A stretch of DNA of 8,474 nucleotides from Cyanobacteriota bacterium (GTDB lineage Bacteria > Cyanobacteriota > Cyanobacteriia > PCC-6307 > Cyanobiaceae), in contig CANHSW010000080.1 of the NCBI GenBank assembly GCA_947463165.1, positions 1 to 8,474 on the forward strand, written 5' to 3'. Below the pieces are notes generated by a model. The model saw nothing but the letters and a program-made list of their open reading frames with translations. It had not been told where the DNA came from and searched no databases. Both the position numbers and the translations under genes were made by a program. Positions 1 through 5,792 of this stretch are shown here, piece after piece. The number at the start of each line of letters is the position of its first letter. Within the stretch, counting starts at the first letter, position 1.

Positions 1-1
1 C

Positions 2-592
2 ATCGCTGCCCCCTGGATCGCCGCCCACCAGCAGCGCTTGCCCCTGCTGTTTCCGATGACCAGCGAGGCCGAGCCCCGCCGCTCGGCCTGGCGGGCCGCC
101 GCCGATCGGCTCGCCGCCGAGGTGGCGGCCGGCCGGGCCGTGGTGCTGCTCTGTGAGGGCGATGTGTCGCTGTTTGCCACCAGCAGTTATGTGCTGTTGG
201 CCCTGCGGCGCTTCCATCCCCACTGCCCGATTCGCCTGATCCCTGGCATTGGCGCTGTGGCGGCGGCGGCGGCGGCCGCCGCCTGGCCCCTGGCCCTGCA
301 GCAGGAGGGGTTGCTGATTCGCCCCACCCCCGACGATCGGCGCGAGCTTGAGCTGCTGTTGGAGCAGGCGGCAGCCAACCAATGGGTGCTGGCCCTGCTC
401 AAGCTGGGTAGGCGATGGTCTTGGGTGCGGCCCCTGCTGGAGCGCCGCGAGCTGCTGGAGGGGGCCCTCTTTGCCAGGCGGGTCGGCTGGCCCGATCAGC
501 TGGTGGGCTCGGCCGCGGCGGTTCCAGCCAGCGAAGCCCCCTACTTCTCGCTGCTGCTGATCCGCCAGGGCTGGCCGCTGGTGCTGCCTTGA
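2..592 (+). CDS. cobI: Precorrin-2 C20-methyltransferase, 3' part (5' end outside window)
   Basis: This is the C-terminal ~196 residues of an S-adenosylmethionine-dependent methyltransferase that methylates C20 of precorrin-2 (or its cobalt form) in the corrin ring pathway to cobalamin or pseudocobalamin; it is cytoplasmic. Reading in frame from base 2, the sequence shows the family landmarks LPLLFPMTS, CEGDVSLFATSSYVLLALR (around 152-210), the IPGIGAVAAA loop that helps form the SAM pocket, and WPLALQQEGLL. It ends with a typical PYFSLLLIR strand. The frame is open to the left edge, so the GxGPGDPE motif and the start are missing; an apparent start near base 38 is only an internal leucine codon. 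CobI and CbiL cannot be separated here without the N terminus. The alanine run after the SAM loop is encoded by GGC-type triplets. The next gene follows after 63 bases on the same strand. Confidence 0.88.
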   Translation: MAAPWIAAHQQRLPLLFPMTSEAEPRRSAWRAAADRLAAEVAAGRAVVLLCEGDVSLFATSSYVLLALRRFHPHCPIRLIPGIGAVAAAAAAAAWPLALQQEGLLIRPTPDDRRELELLLEQAAANQWVLALLKLGRRWSWVRPLLERRELLEGALFARRVGWPDQLVGSAAAVPASEAPYFSLLLIRQGWPLVLP

Positions 593-601
593 GGTCGGAA
601 G

Positions 602-620
602 GCCCAGTGCTTGCATGGGC
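602..620 (+). other. Weak stem-loop downstream of cobI
   Basis: GCCCA at 602-606 pairs with TGGGC at 616-620 around a 9-base loop, ten bases after the cobI stop. There is no T-run after it, so termination is only a possibility. It lies in the 63-base gap before the DUF4079-type gene. Confidence 0.2.
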
Positions 621-643
621 GCTCCTTGGATAGCGGGCTTCCC

Positions 644-647
644 GGAG
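644..647 (+). promoter_or_regulatory. Ribosome binding site of the DUF4079-type gene
   Basis: GGAG is eight bases before the ATG at 656. It supports that ATG over the upstream in-frame TTG at 611, which would add 15 unconserved-looking residues. Confidence 0.5.
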
Positions 648-655
648 CGGATTTG

Positions 656-1294
656 ATGAGTGCCCTCGATTGGCTGGCCCTGCTCCACCCGGTGCTGATG
701 ATCCTGTTCGTGTATCCGGTGGTGGGGGCGACGATCCGGCTGGGAATCCTGGTGCGGGAGCGGCGGCTGCAGATCAACCCCCTGCCCCCCACCGTGCCGG
801 TGGAGCATGCCGACCACGGCCGCTGGCTGACCACCGGCACGGTGGTGGCGGTGCTGATCGCGCTGTGCTGGTCGTTTCTGCACCATGGCGCAGCCGGCGG
901 CGGTTTCCCTGGGGGTGAGGGGCGGCTGGCGCGGTTGCTGCTGCTGGGCGGCGGGGCGCTGGCGGGGTGTTTGGCCCTTTGGCGTTTACGGAGGCCGGGG
1001 CGCCGGGCTGCGGCGGCCCTGGTGGCCTGGGGGGGCCTGCTGGGGCTGGGGCTGGAGCCGGAGGTGGAGCGGCTGGCCGATAGCCCCCTGCAGCCTGAAT
1101 TCTGGGCCTCCCATTTCTGGTCGGGTTGGCTGCTGATCGGCCTGTTGCTATTTGCGATGGCGGCGGCTCCGGAGATCGCCCTGCGACCGGCTTTGCGCTG
1201 GGTGCATCGGGCGGCCGCTTTTTTGATCGCGGTGCTGCTGGCGGTGCAGGCGATCACCGGCTGCCGTGATCTGCTGGGGTTGGCCCAGCGCTAG
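656..1294 (+). CDS. DUF4079-type conserved cyanobacterial membrane protein
   Basis: This is a 212-residue integral membrane protein of unknown function. Hydrophobic segments lie at about residues 5-28, 56-76, 92-110, 117-133, 152-172 and 182-200. The opening MSALDWLALLHPVLMILFVYP and the segment RRLQINPLPPTVP are what I recognise as DUF4079, a family of cyanobacteria and plastids. Histidines sit in or next to the membrane segments (H11, H51, H54, H76, H77, H153, H184); paired histidines like these recall cytochrome b561-type heme proteins, but that is inference. The ATG at 656 is preceded by GGAG at good spacing. The gene probably follows cobI transcription and ends at 1294, 14 bases short of the opposing Dus gene, inside a shared stem-loop. 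Family call fairly sure, function unknown. Confidence 0.75.
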   Translation: MSALDWLALLHPVLMILFVYPVVGATIRLGILVRERRLQINPLPPTVPVEHADHGRWLTTGTVVAVLIALCWSFLHHGAAGGGFPGGEGRLARLLLLGGGALAGCLALWRLRRPGRRAAAALVAWGGLLGLGLEPEVERLADSPLQPEFWASHFWSGWLLIGLLLFAMAAAPEIALRPALRWVHRAAAFLIAVLLAVQAITGCRDLLGLAQR

Positions 1295-1326
1295 GGGAAG
1301 GCGGCGCCCTAGGGCTGGGGCAGCCT
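1277..1326. terminator. Long stem-loop at the convergent gene ends (possible bidirectional terminator)
   Basis: Bases 1277-1296 pair with 1307-1326 around a 10-base loop. Of 20 positions, 16 are Watson-Crick pairs, two are G-T wobbles and two are mismatches; the inner part CTAGGG/CCCTAG (1291-1296, 1307-1312) is perfect. Both stop codons (TAG of the + gene at 1292-1294, TAG of the - gene at 1309-1311) lie in the stem arms. No T-run follows on either strand, so a classical intrinsic terminator is not proved; a processing or mRNA-end-protecting hairpin is equally possible. Confidence 0.5.
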
Positions 1327-2376
1327 GAGCGCCGCCTCCGCCGCTTGCCAGGCTGCGTCGGCCTGGAGCGCTGCGGCCGCCCGCGCCAGCAGCTGGTGGG
1401 CGGCATCGGCCGTGGCGGCCCGCATCAGGCCATGGCGCAGTTCCGCCGCCCCCGCAAACCCCTGGCAGGTCCAGCCCAGGTGCTTGCGGGCGATCAGCAG
1501 ACCTCGATCCCCTTTTGCCGCCACCAGGGCCCGTAATTGCTCCCCCGCCAGCTCTAGGCGTTCCGTTGCGGTGGGGGTGGCTGGTACGGGCCGGCCGCTG
1601 AGGGCGGCGTCGATCTGGCCCACCAGCCAGGGGGCGCCCATGCTGCCCCGGCCCACCATCACGCCATCGGCCGCGGTGATCGCCAGGCAATTCAACGCCG
1701 CCTCTGGGCTGGTGATATCGCCGTTGGCGATCACCGGAATCCGCAACTCGCGCTTCACGGCGGCGATCGCGGCCCAATCGGCCCCGCCCTTGAAGCCCTG
1801 CTCGCGGGTGCGGCCGTGCAGGGTGAGCAGCTGGGCGCCGGCCGCCTGCAGTTGCCGGGCGAAGCCCACTGGATCGGCGCTGCCGCCACACCAGCCGAGG
1901 CGCGTCTTCACCGTGACCGGCAGCTCCACGGCGGCGGCTACGGCCGCCACGATCCGCGCCGCCAGGTCGGGATCGCGCAGCAGGCCGCTGCCGCCACCCT
2001 TGCGGGCGATCTTGGGCACCGGGCAGCCCATGTTGATATCAATCCAAAAGGCCCCCGCCGCCTCCGCCCGCCGGGCCGCCTCCGCCATCGCTGCGGGCCG
2101 GTGATCGAACAGCTGCACGGCGATAGGGCCGGTTTCAGTGGCCAACCCCGCCACTTTTTGCACCCCAAAGCCCAGTTCCAAGCTGGTGGCATTCACCATC
2201 TCGGTGAACAGCAGGGCATCGGGAGCCCAGCGCCGCACCAGGCCCCGGAAGATGCGATCGCTCACCCCCGCCAGCGGCGATTGCAGCACCCTGCAGCGCA
2301 GTTGACGGCTGCTGCCATTGCCCGCCAACCGCAGCGGTTGGGGGAAGACGCCGGTTGGCGGGGCTGGCGGGGGCAA
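1309..2376 (-). CDS. dus: tRNA dihydrouridine synthase
   Basis: This FMN enzyme reduces specific uridines in tRNA to dihydrouridine using NADPH, in the cytoplasm. Numbered from the TTG at 2376 (355 residues), it has the opening VLQSPLAGVSDRIFR (30-44), LLFTEMVNATS, the signature IDINMGCPVPKI with catalytic Cys118, RKGGGSGLLRDP, the FMN-contacting Lys157 (VTVKTRLGW) and His187 (TLHGRTREQG), IANGDITSPEAAL, and the phosphate loop VGRGSMGAPW (241-250). A helical tRNA-binding domain follows from about 270. It looks closest to the DusB type. The start is uncertain: an ATG at 2598 adds 74 proline-rich residues and would overlap the divergent gene, a TTG at 2328 gives 339 residues, and none has a clear Shine-Dalgarno. 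I prefer 2376 because the LRLAGNGSSRQL stretch looks like the family's own first strand. Confidence 0.9.
   Translation of the reverse strand: MPPPAPPTGVFPQPLRLAGNGSSRQLRCRVLQSPLAGVSDRIFRGLVRRWAPDALLFTEMVNATSLELGFGVQKVAGLATETGPIAVQLFDHRPAAMAEAARRAEAAGAFWIDINMGCPVPKIARKGGGSGLLRDPDLAARIVAAVAAAVELPVTVKTRLGWCGGSADPVGFARQLQAAGAQLLTLHGRTREQGFKGGADWAAIAAVKRELRIPVIANGDITSPEAALNCLAITAADGVMVGRGSMGAPWLVGQIDAALSGRPVPATPTATERLELAGEQLRALVAAKGDRGLLIARKHLGWTCQGFAGAAELRHGLMRAATADAAHQLLARAAAALQADAAWQAAEAALRLPQP
1763..1770. repeat. HIP1 palindrome
   Basis: GCGATCGC, the highly iterated palindrome of many cyanobacterial genomes, inside dus. Confidence 0.8.
2254..2261. repeat. HIP1 palindrome
   Basis: GCGATCGC within the 5' part of dus, in the codons for the VSDRIF motif. 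Confidence 0.8.
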
Positions 2377-2541
2377 GGGGGGTGCGGGCAGCAGTGATGG
2401 ATGGAGGCCGATACCTGAGTGTCCTGCAGGCAGCGCCGTTGGTGGGCGGGGCTGGCCTGGGCAAGGGCGCCATGGCTTGATGCGGGGCTGCCAGTGAGGC
2501 GATCGGGGGATGTGTAGCTCGCCCGGCGCGATGATCCCCAG
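2377..2541. other. Gap between divergent dus and DUF1823-like genes
   Basis: These 165 bases hold no gene I can support on the + strand. On the minus strand the dus frame stays open through all of it, coding for proline-rich, low-complexity sequence, so part may be a long N terminus of Dus. I see no good -35/-10 pair, although promoters for both divergent genes should lie here. Confidence 0.4.
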
Positions 2542-3126
2542 ATGGCACCACTCCAGCCCGCCGCCCCCTTGCCAGCCGCCGCCAATACTGATTCCCACCC
2601 CCTGAGCCGGGCGCTGCTGGAGGCGGTGTTGGCCGATCGACTCAGCGATCGCTTCTTGTGTGAGCTGGTGTGGACGCGGCTGGGGTATTCGCCCGCTACT
2701 GAGCCCGCTAATACCCCAGCCGCGCCGGAAGAAGCGCTGGAGCCGGATCCCTCTGCCCCCAACGCAGCAGCGGTGTTGCCGGCCCTATCTATCCCCTGGA
2801 CCGCAGGTCCAGCCACGCCCGCCGATTGGGCTGAGGCCTTCCCGGTGGCCCCCGAGCTGATCGCCACCAGGCCCGCCAGCGTGCGCCTCACCCGCTCGAT
2901 TGCCGCCGAGCACAAGCAACTGCTCAAGCAACAATTGGGTTTTGCCGGCTATCGCATCGGCGAGCTCTACCCCCGCCGCACCCGTCGGGCCACCGCCGTG
3001 AACTGGCTGCTGGCTCAGCTGGCCGAGCGGGGCGAGCCGCTGCCGGAGCTGGGGCCCCTGCCGCCCTTGTTGGAGCCGCCGGCCGATCCGGTGCAGGGGC
3101 ATCCCGGGGACCTGCCGGTGGGGTGA
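2542..3126 (+). CDS. DUF1823-like conserved cyanobacterial protein with an expanded linker
   Basis: This is a 194-residue soluble protein of unknown function. Two blocks look conserved: residues 20-49 (LSRALLEAVLADRLSDRFLCELVWTRLGY) and about 92-160 (WAEAFPVAPELIATRPASVRLTRSI, then KQLLKQQLGFAGYRIGELYPRRTRRATAVNWLLAQL). I recognise these as the DUF1823 type, known only from cyanobacteria and plastid-bearing organisms; the basic stretch PRRTRRAT could contact nucleic acid, which is speculation. Between the blocks, residues 50-91 are a proline/alanine/glutamate-rich linker that carries two perfect inverted repeats at DNA level. The C-terminal 30 residues are also proline-rich. The ATG at 2542 has no clear Shine-Dalgarno and the first ~18 residues are low-complexity, so the true start could be a little downstream. 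It lies 59 bases before der on the same strand. Confidence 0.65.
   Translation: MAPLQPAAPLPAAANTDSHPLSRALLEAVLADRLSDRFLCELVWTRLGYSPATEPANTPAAPEEALEPDPSAPNAAAVLPALSIPWTAGPATPADWAEAFPVAPELIATRPASVRLTRSIAAEHKQLLKQQLGFAGYRIGELYPRRTRRATAVNWLLAQLAERGEPLPELGPLPPLLEPPADPVQGHPGDLPVG
2645..2652. repeat. HIP1 palindrome
   Basis: GCGATCGC in the first conserved block of the DUF1823-like gene, 23 bases before the 15-bp inverted repeat. Confidence 0.8.
2675..2724. repeat. Perfect 15-bp inverted repeat inside the DUF1823-like gene
   Basis: Bases 2675-2689 are the exact reverse complement of 2710-2724, with core GGCTGGGGTATT / AATACCCCAGCC, separated by 20 bases. The spacer region has an 8-base direct repeat GCCCGCTA at 2691-2698 and 2703-2710. 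It falls at the junction between the conserved block ending in LGY and the variable linker. Confidence 0.85.
2796..2812. repeat. Perfect 7-bp inverted repeat with 3-base loop in the same linker
   Basis: CTGGACC (2796-2802), GCA, GGTCCAG (2806-2812). The unit encodes part of the linker (PWTAGPA) just before the second conserved block of the DUF1823-like protein. It could form a compact RNA hairpin; no role is evident. Confidence 0.7.
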
Positions 3127-3171
3127 AGGGCTCTGGGTTGCCAGGTAGGGTCGAAAGAGGAACTGTGTAGT

Positions 3172-3177
3172 AAGGGA
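3172..3177 (+). promoter_or_regulatory. Ribosome binding site that fixes the der TTG start
   Basis: AAGGGA ends eight bases before the TTG at 3186. It supports that unusual start, which also gives the N terminus expected for Der ([17 protein letters not shown]). Confidence 0.5.
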
Positions 3178-3185
3178 TAAGCCGT

Positions 3186-4550
3186 TTGGCGCTTCCGGTC
3201 GTCGCCATCATTGGCCGCCCCAACGTGGGCAAATCCACCCTGGTAAACCGACTCTGCCGCAGCCGAGAGGCGATCGTGCACGACGAGCCGGGGGTTACCC
3301 GCGATCGCACCTACCAGGAGGGCTTCTGGGGGGATCGCACCTTCATGGTGGTGGACACCGGCGGCCTGGTGTTCGACGACGACAGTGAGTTCCTGCCGGA
3401 GATTCGCGAGCAGGCCAACCTGGCCCTGGCGGAGGCCTCCGTGGCGGTGGTGATCGTCGATGGCCAGCAGGGGCTCACCCCCGCAGACCAGGGGATCGCC
3501 GATTGGCTGCGCAGCCAGAAGGTGCCGGTGTTGCTGGCGGTGAACAAGTGCGAGTCGCCCGAGCAGGGCCTGGCGATGGCCGGCGAGTTCTGGCGCCTGG
3601 GTTTGGGGGAGCCCCATCCTGTTTCCGCCATCCATGGGGCTGGCACCGGCGACCTGCTCGACAAGGTGATCGGCTTCCTGCCGGCCGTGGAGCTACTGGA
3701 GGGGGAGGAGCCGATCCAGCTGGCGATCATCGGCCGCCCCAACGTGGGTAAGTCGAGTTTGCTGAATGCGGTCTGTGGTGAGAAGCGGGCGATTGTCAGC
3801 CCGATTCGCGGCACCACCCGCGACACGATCGACACCACCCTGGAGCGGGAGGGAAAGACCTGGAAGCTGCTGGACACCGCCGGCATCCGCCGCCGCCGCT
3901 CGGTGAATTACGGCCCAGAATTTTTTGGCATCAACCGCAGCTTCAAGGCGATCGAGCGCTCCGATGTCTGCGTGCTGGTGATCGATGCCTTAGACGGCGT
4001 TACCGAGCAGGATCAACGCCTGGCCGGCCGCATTGAAGAGGATGGCCGCGCCTGTGTGGTGGTGGTGAACAAGTGGGACGCGATTGAAAAGGACAGCCAC
4101 ACCATGCCGGCGATGGAGCGGGAGCTGCGCGCCAAGCTCTATTTCCTCGATTGGGCGCCGATGCTGTTCACTTCAGCTCTCAGCGGCCAGCGGGTGCAGG
4201 CGATCTTCCCCCTGGCGCTGTTGGCGGTGGAGCAGCACCGCCGCCGGGTGACCACCTCGGTGGTCAACGAGGTGCTCAAGGAGGCCCTCAGTTGGCGCAC
4301 GCCGCCCTCCAGCCGCGGCGGGCGCCAGGGGCGGCTCTACTACGGCACCCAGGTGTCTGTGCGCCCGCCCAGCTTCACCCTGTTCGTGAATGATCCAAAA
4401 TTGTTTGGCGACACCTACCGGCGCTACGTGGAGCGGCAGATTCGCGAGGGACTGGGCTTTGAAGGCACCCCCCTGCGCTTGTTTTGGCGGGGTAAGCAGG
4501 AGCGGGATGCGGAAAAGGAGCTGGAGCGGCAACAGCACCGTGCCCGCTGA
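3186..4550 (+). CDS. der: Ribosome biogenesis GTPase Der (EngA)
   Basis: Der is an essential double GTPase that helps mature the 50S ribosomal subunit. The 454-residue product has the normal family length. The first G domain has GRPNVGKST (10-18), DTGG (57-60) and NKCE (120-123). The second has GRPNVGKSS (183-191), DTAG (230-233), NKWD (295-298) and TSALSG. A KH-like domain follows from about 350 ([10 protein letters not shown], then [21 protein letters not shown] and [27 protein letters not shown]). The first domain has Glu where NKxD usually has Asp; I recall the same NKCES in other cyanobacterial Der proteins, so it is not a defect. The start is TTG at 3186, with AAGGGA eight bases upstream. 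The next gene starts 22 bases after the stop, suggesting co-transcription. Confidence 0.97.
   Translation: MALPVVAIIGRPNVGKSTLVNRLCRSREAIVHDEPGVTRDRTYQEGFWGDRTFMVVDTGGLVFDDDSEFLPEIREQANLALAEASVAVVIVDGQQGLTPADQGIADWLRSQKVPVLLAVNKCESPEQGLAMAGEFWRLGLGEPHPVSAIHGAGTGDLLDKVIGFLPAVELLEGEEPIQLAIIGRPNVGKSSLLNAVCGEKRAIVSPIRGTTRDTIDTTLEREGKTWKLLDTAGIRRRRSVNYGPEFFGINRSFKAIERSDVCVLVIDALDGVTEQDQRLAGRIEEDGRACVVVVNKWDAIEKDSHTMPAMERELRAKLYFLDWAPMLFTSALSGQRVQAIFPLALLAVEQHRRRVTTSVVNEVLKEALSWRTPPSSRGGRQGRLYYGTQVSVRPPSFTLFVNDPKLFGDTYRRYVERQIREGLGFEGTPLRLFWRGKQERDAEKELERQQHRAR
3301..3308. repeat. HIP1 palindrome
   Basis: GCGATCGC in der, in the codons for the conserved TRDRT motif of the first G domain. Confidence 0.8.
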
Positions 4551-4572
4551 ACTCCAGCAGCGGGTGTCCTGA

Positions 4573-5496
4573 ATGGACTGGCTGCGTCAGCTGCCGATCG
4601 GCCAGTACGTGGCCGAGCAGCAGGGCGGTAGTTCCTGGCTGTGGCGCCTTGATTCGCGCCTGAAGCTGCTCTGGACCCTGGCCTTTTTGCTCAGCCCGAT
4701 TTTGGCGGGCTCCAGCTGGCGGCTGCTGCTGGTGCTGCTGCTGCTCTGCATCACCCTCGGCAGCGGCATGCCCTCGGGGCTGTGGCGCCGCGGCCTGCCG
4801 CTGCTGCTGGGCCTCTGCCTGTTGCTGGGGGGGCTGGCGGCCACCCTGCCGGTGCGGGAGCTGCCGGCGGCGGCGCTGCAGCGGCCCCCCCAGGAGTTGC
4901 TGCTGCTGCCGGTGCCGGCGGGTAGCCCGGCTCCGGCCCAGGCTGGGGCCCGCTGGGCGCTGCTGAATCTGGGGCCGCTGCAGATCACCAGGCGGTCGGC
5001 GGAGCTGGGCATCAACAGCGCCACCCTGCTGTTCACCCTGGTGCAAAGCGCCAATTTGATGCTGCTGTCCACCGCCCCGGAGGATCTGGTCTGGGCGATC
5101 AGCTGGATGCTCTCCCCCCTGGCTCGCCTGGGCTGGCCAGTGGAGCGGTTGGGCTTCACGCTGTTGCTGTCGCTGCGGTTTCTGCCGCTGGTGCAGGAGG
5201 AGCTGCAAAACCTGTTGCGGGCCCTGGCCACCCGGGCGGTGAACCTGCGCCGCCTGGGCTGGAAGGCCAGCTTTGCGCTGGTGCTGGCCCTGGGGGAGCG
5301 GCTGCTGGCCAACCTGCTGTTGCGGGCCGAACAGGGGGCGGAAGCCCTGATGGCCCGGGGTGGCTGCTGGCTGCCGGTGGATCGGCTGCATGCCCGGCCC
5401 TCGCCGCTGTCGGCGGGCGATCGCTGGGGCAATGCCCTGGCGGCGATCCTGTTGCTGGCCCTATGGGGACTGCGCTGGAATGTCGGTGCTCTTTAA
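4573..5496 (+). CDS. cbiQ: Energy-coupling factor transporter transmembrane subunit (EcfT/CbiQ family)
   Basis: This is a 307-residue membrane protein, the T component that links ATPase subunits to a substrate-binding S component in ECF vitamin or metal importers. It shows the family opening LDSRLKLLWTLAFLLSP (26-42), membrane segments near 33-62, 74-92, 145-166, 192-207, 233-252 and 286-302, the STAPEDLVWA segment (166-175), and two cytoplasmic coupling regions, ALATRAVNLRR (217-227) and AEALMARGGCW (256-266), the latter carrying the Ala-Arg-Gly signature. Residues 95-140 form a proline-rich insert. No EcfA ATPase or S component is in the window, so the substrate cannot be read from context; cobalt is only the family's historical name. 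It sits 22 bases after der and 23 bases before pipX, so it is probably in their operon. Confidence 0.88.
   Translation: MDWLRQLPIGQYVAEQQGGSSWLWRLDSRLKLLWTLAFLLSPILAGSSWRLLLVLLLLCITLGSGMPSGLWRRGLPLLLGLCLLLGGLAATLPVRELPAAALQRPPQELLLLPVPAGSPAPAQAGARWALLNLGPLQITRRSAELGINSATLLFTLVQSANLMLLSTAPEDLVWAISWMLSPLARLGWPVERLGFTLLLSLRFLPLVQEELQNLLRALATRAVNLRRLGWKASFALVLALGERLLANLLLRAEQGAEALMARGGCWLPVDRLHARPSPLSAGDRWGNALAAILLLALWGLRWNVGAL
5417..5424. repeat. HIP1 palindrome
   Basis: GCGATCGC near the 3' end of the EcfT/CbiQ-type gene. Confidence 0.8.
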
Positions 5497-5499
5497 TAC
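5486..5499 (+). promoter_or_regulatory. NtcA-box-like sequence upstream of pipX
   Basis: GTG-N8-TAC differs by one base from the NtcA consensus GTA-N8-TAC and ends 20 bases before the pipX start. It overlaps the cbiQ stop codon. An activator site centred near -41 would put the transcription start inside pipX, so it does not fit classical activation, and such one-mismatch sites are common by chance. Confidence 0.2.
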
Positions 5500-5519
5500 G
5501 GTCTAGAACGCAGCCCTTC

Positions 5520-5786
5520 GTGAGCGCAGAGCGATACCTCACCCACCCCACCTTCGGGATGCTCTATCGAGTGTCCCCGGTGGGAGAAGCGCGTGATCTC
5601 TACGCCACCCTCTACGCCCAAAGGATTTTCTTTCTGGTGACGATCCAGCCCCGGGGCGCCACCTTTGAGGTGATTCCCTTGATGGATGCCCGCCACTACG
5701 CCGAACAAAATTTGGCCCGCTCCCGCCGCGATGGCCCTGAAACCCTGAAGCGCTGGCGGGAACTGTTCGACCAAACCTTCATCTGA
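5520..5786 (+). CDS. pipX: PipX, PII-interacting protein and NtcA co-activator
   Basis: PipX binds either the nitrogen sensor PII (GlnB) or the 2-oxoglutarate-bound regulator NtcA and so links carbon/nitrogen balance to transcription; it is found only in cyanobacteria. The 88-residue product has the expected length of about 90. Its N-terminal Tudor-like domain reads YLTHPTFGMLYRVSPVGEARDLYATLYAQRIFFLVTIQPRGATFEVIPL, closely matching the family pattern YLNHPTFG...LYAQRLFFLV, followed by two C-terminal helices (MDARHYAEQNLARSRR and PETLKRWRELFDQTFI). The start is the GTG at 5520, because the family begins a few residues before YL-HPTFG; a more upstream ATG at 5463 would overlap cbiQ. No strong Shine-Dalgarno is visible. 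The stop is six bases before pipY, so the two are surely co-transcribed. Confidence 0.95.
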   Translation: MSAERYLTHPTFGMLYRVSPVGEARDLYATLYAQRIFFLVTIQPRGATFEVIPLMDARHYAEQNLARSRRDGPETLKRWRELFDQTFI

Positions 5787-5792
5787 GCTGCT

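Noticed and set aside
541..1257. 238-codon open frame on the minus strand opposite cobI and the DUF4079-type gene
   Set aside because: Low-complexity Ser/Arg/Pro sequence, antisense to a gene with a clear membrane pattern and ribosome binding site; a by-product of high GC.
3138..3180. Possible der promoter starting with TTGCCA at 3138-3143
   Set aside because: The -35-like hexamer is good, but nothing like a -10 occurs 16-18 bases downstream; the nearest candidate is about 24 bases away.
3305..3551. NKCE instead of NKxD in the first G domain of Der as a sign of a broken GTPase
   Set aside because: All other G motifs are intact and, as far as I recall, the same NKCES is normal in cyanobacterial Der.
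4375..5391. Long open frame on the minus strand, very rich in Gln, Arg and Pro
   Set aside because: It lies antisense to der's end and the EcfT gene. Its composition is what CTG/CAG-rich leucine codons give on the other strand, and it shows no recognisable domain.
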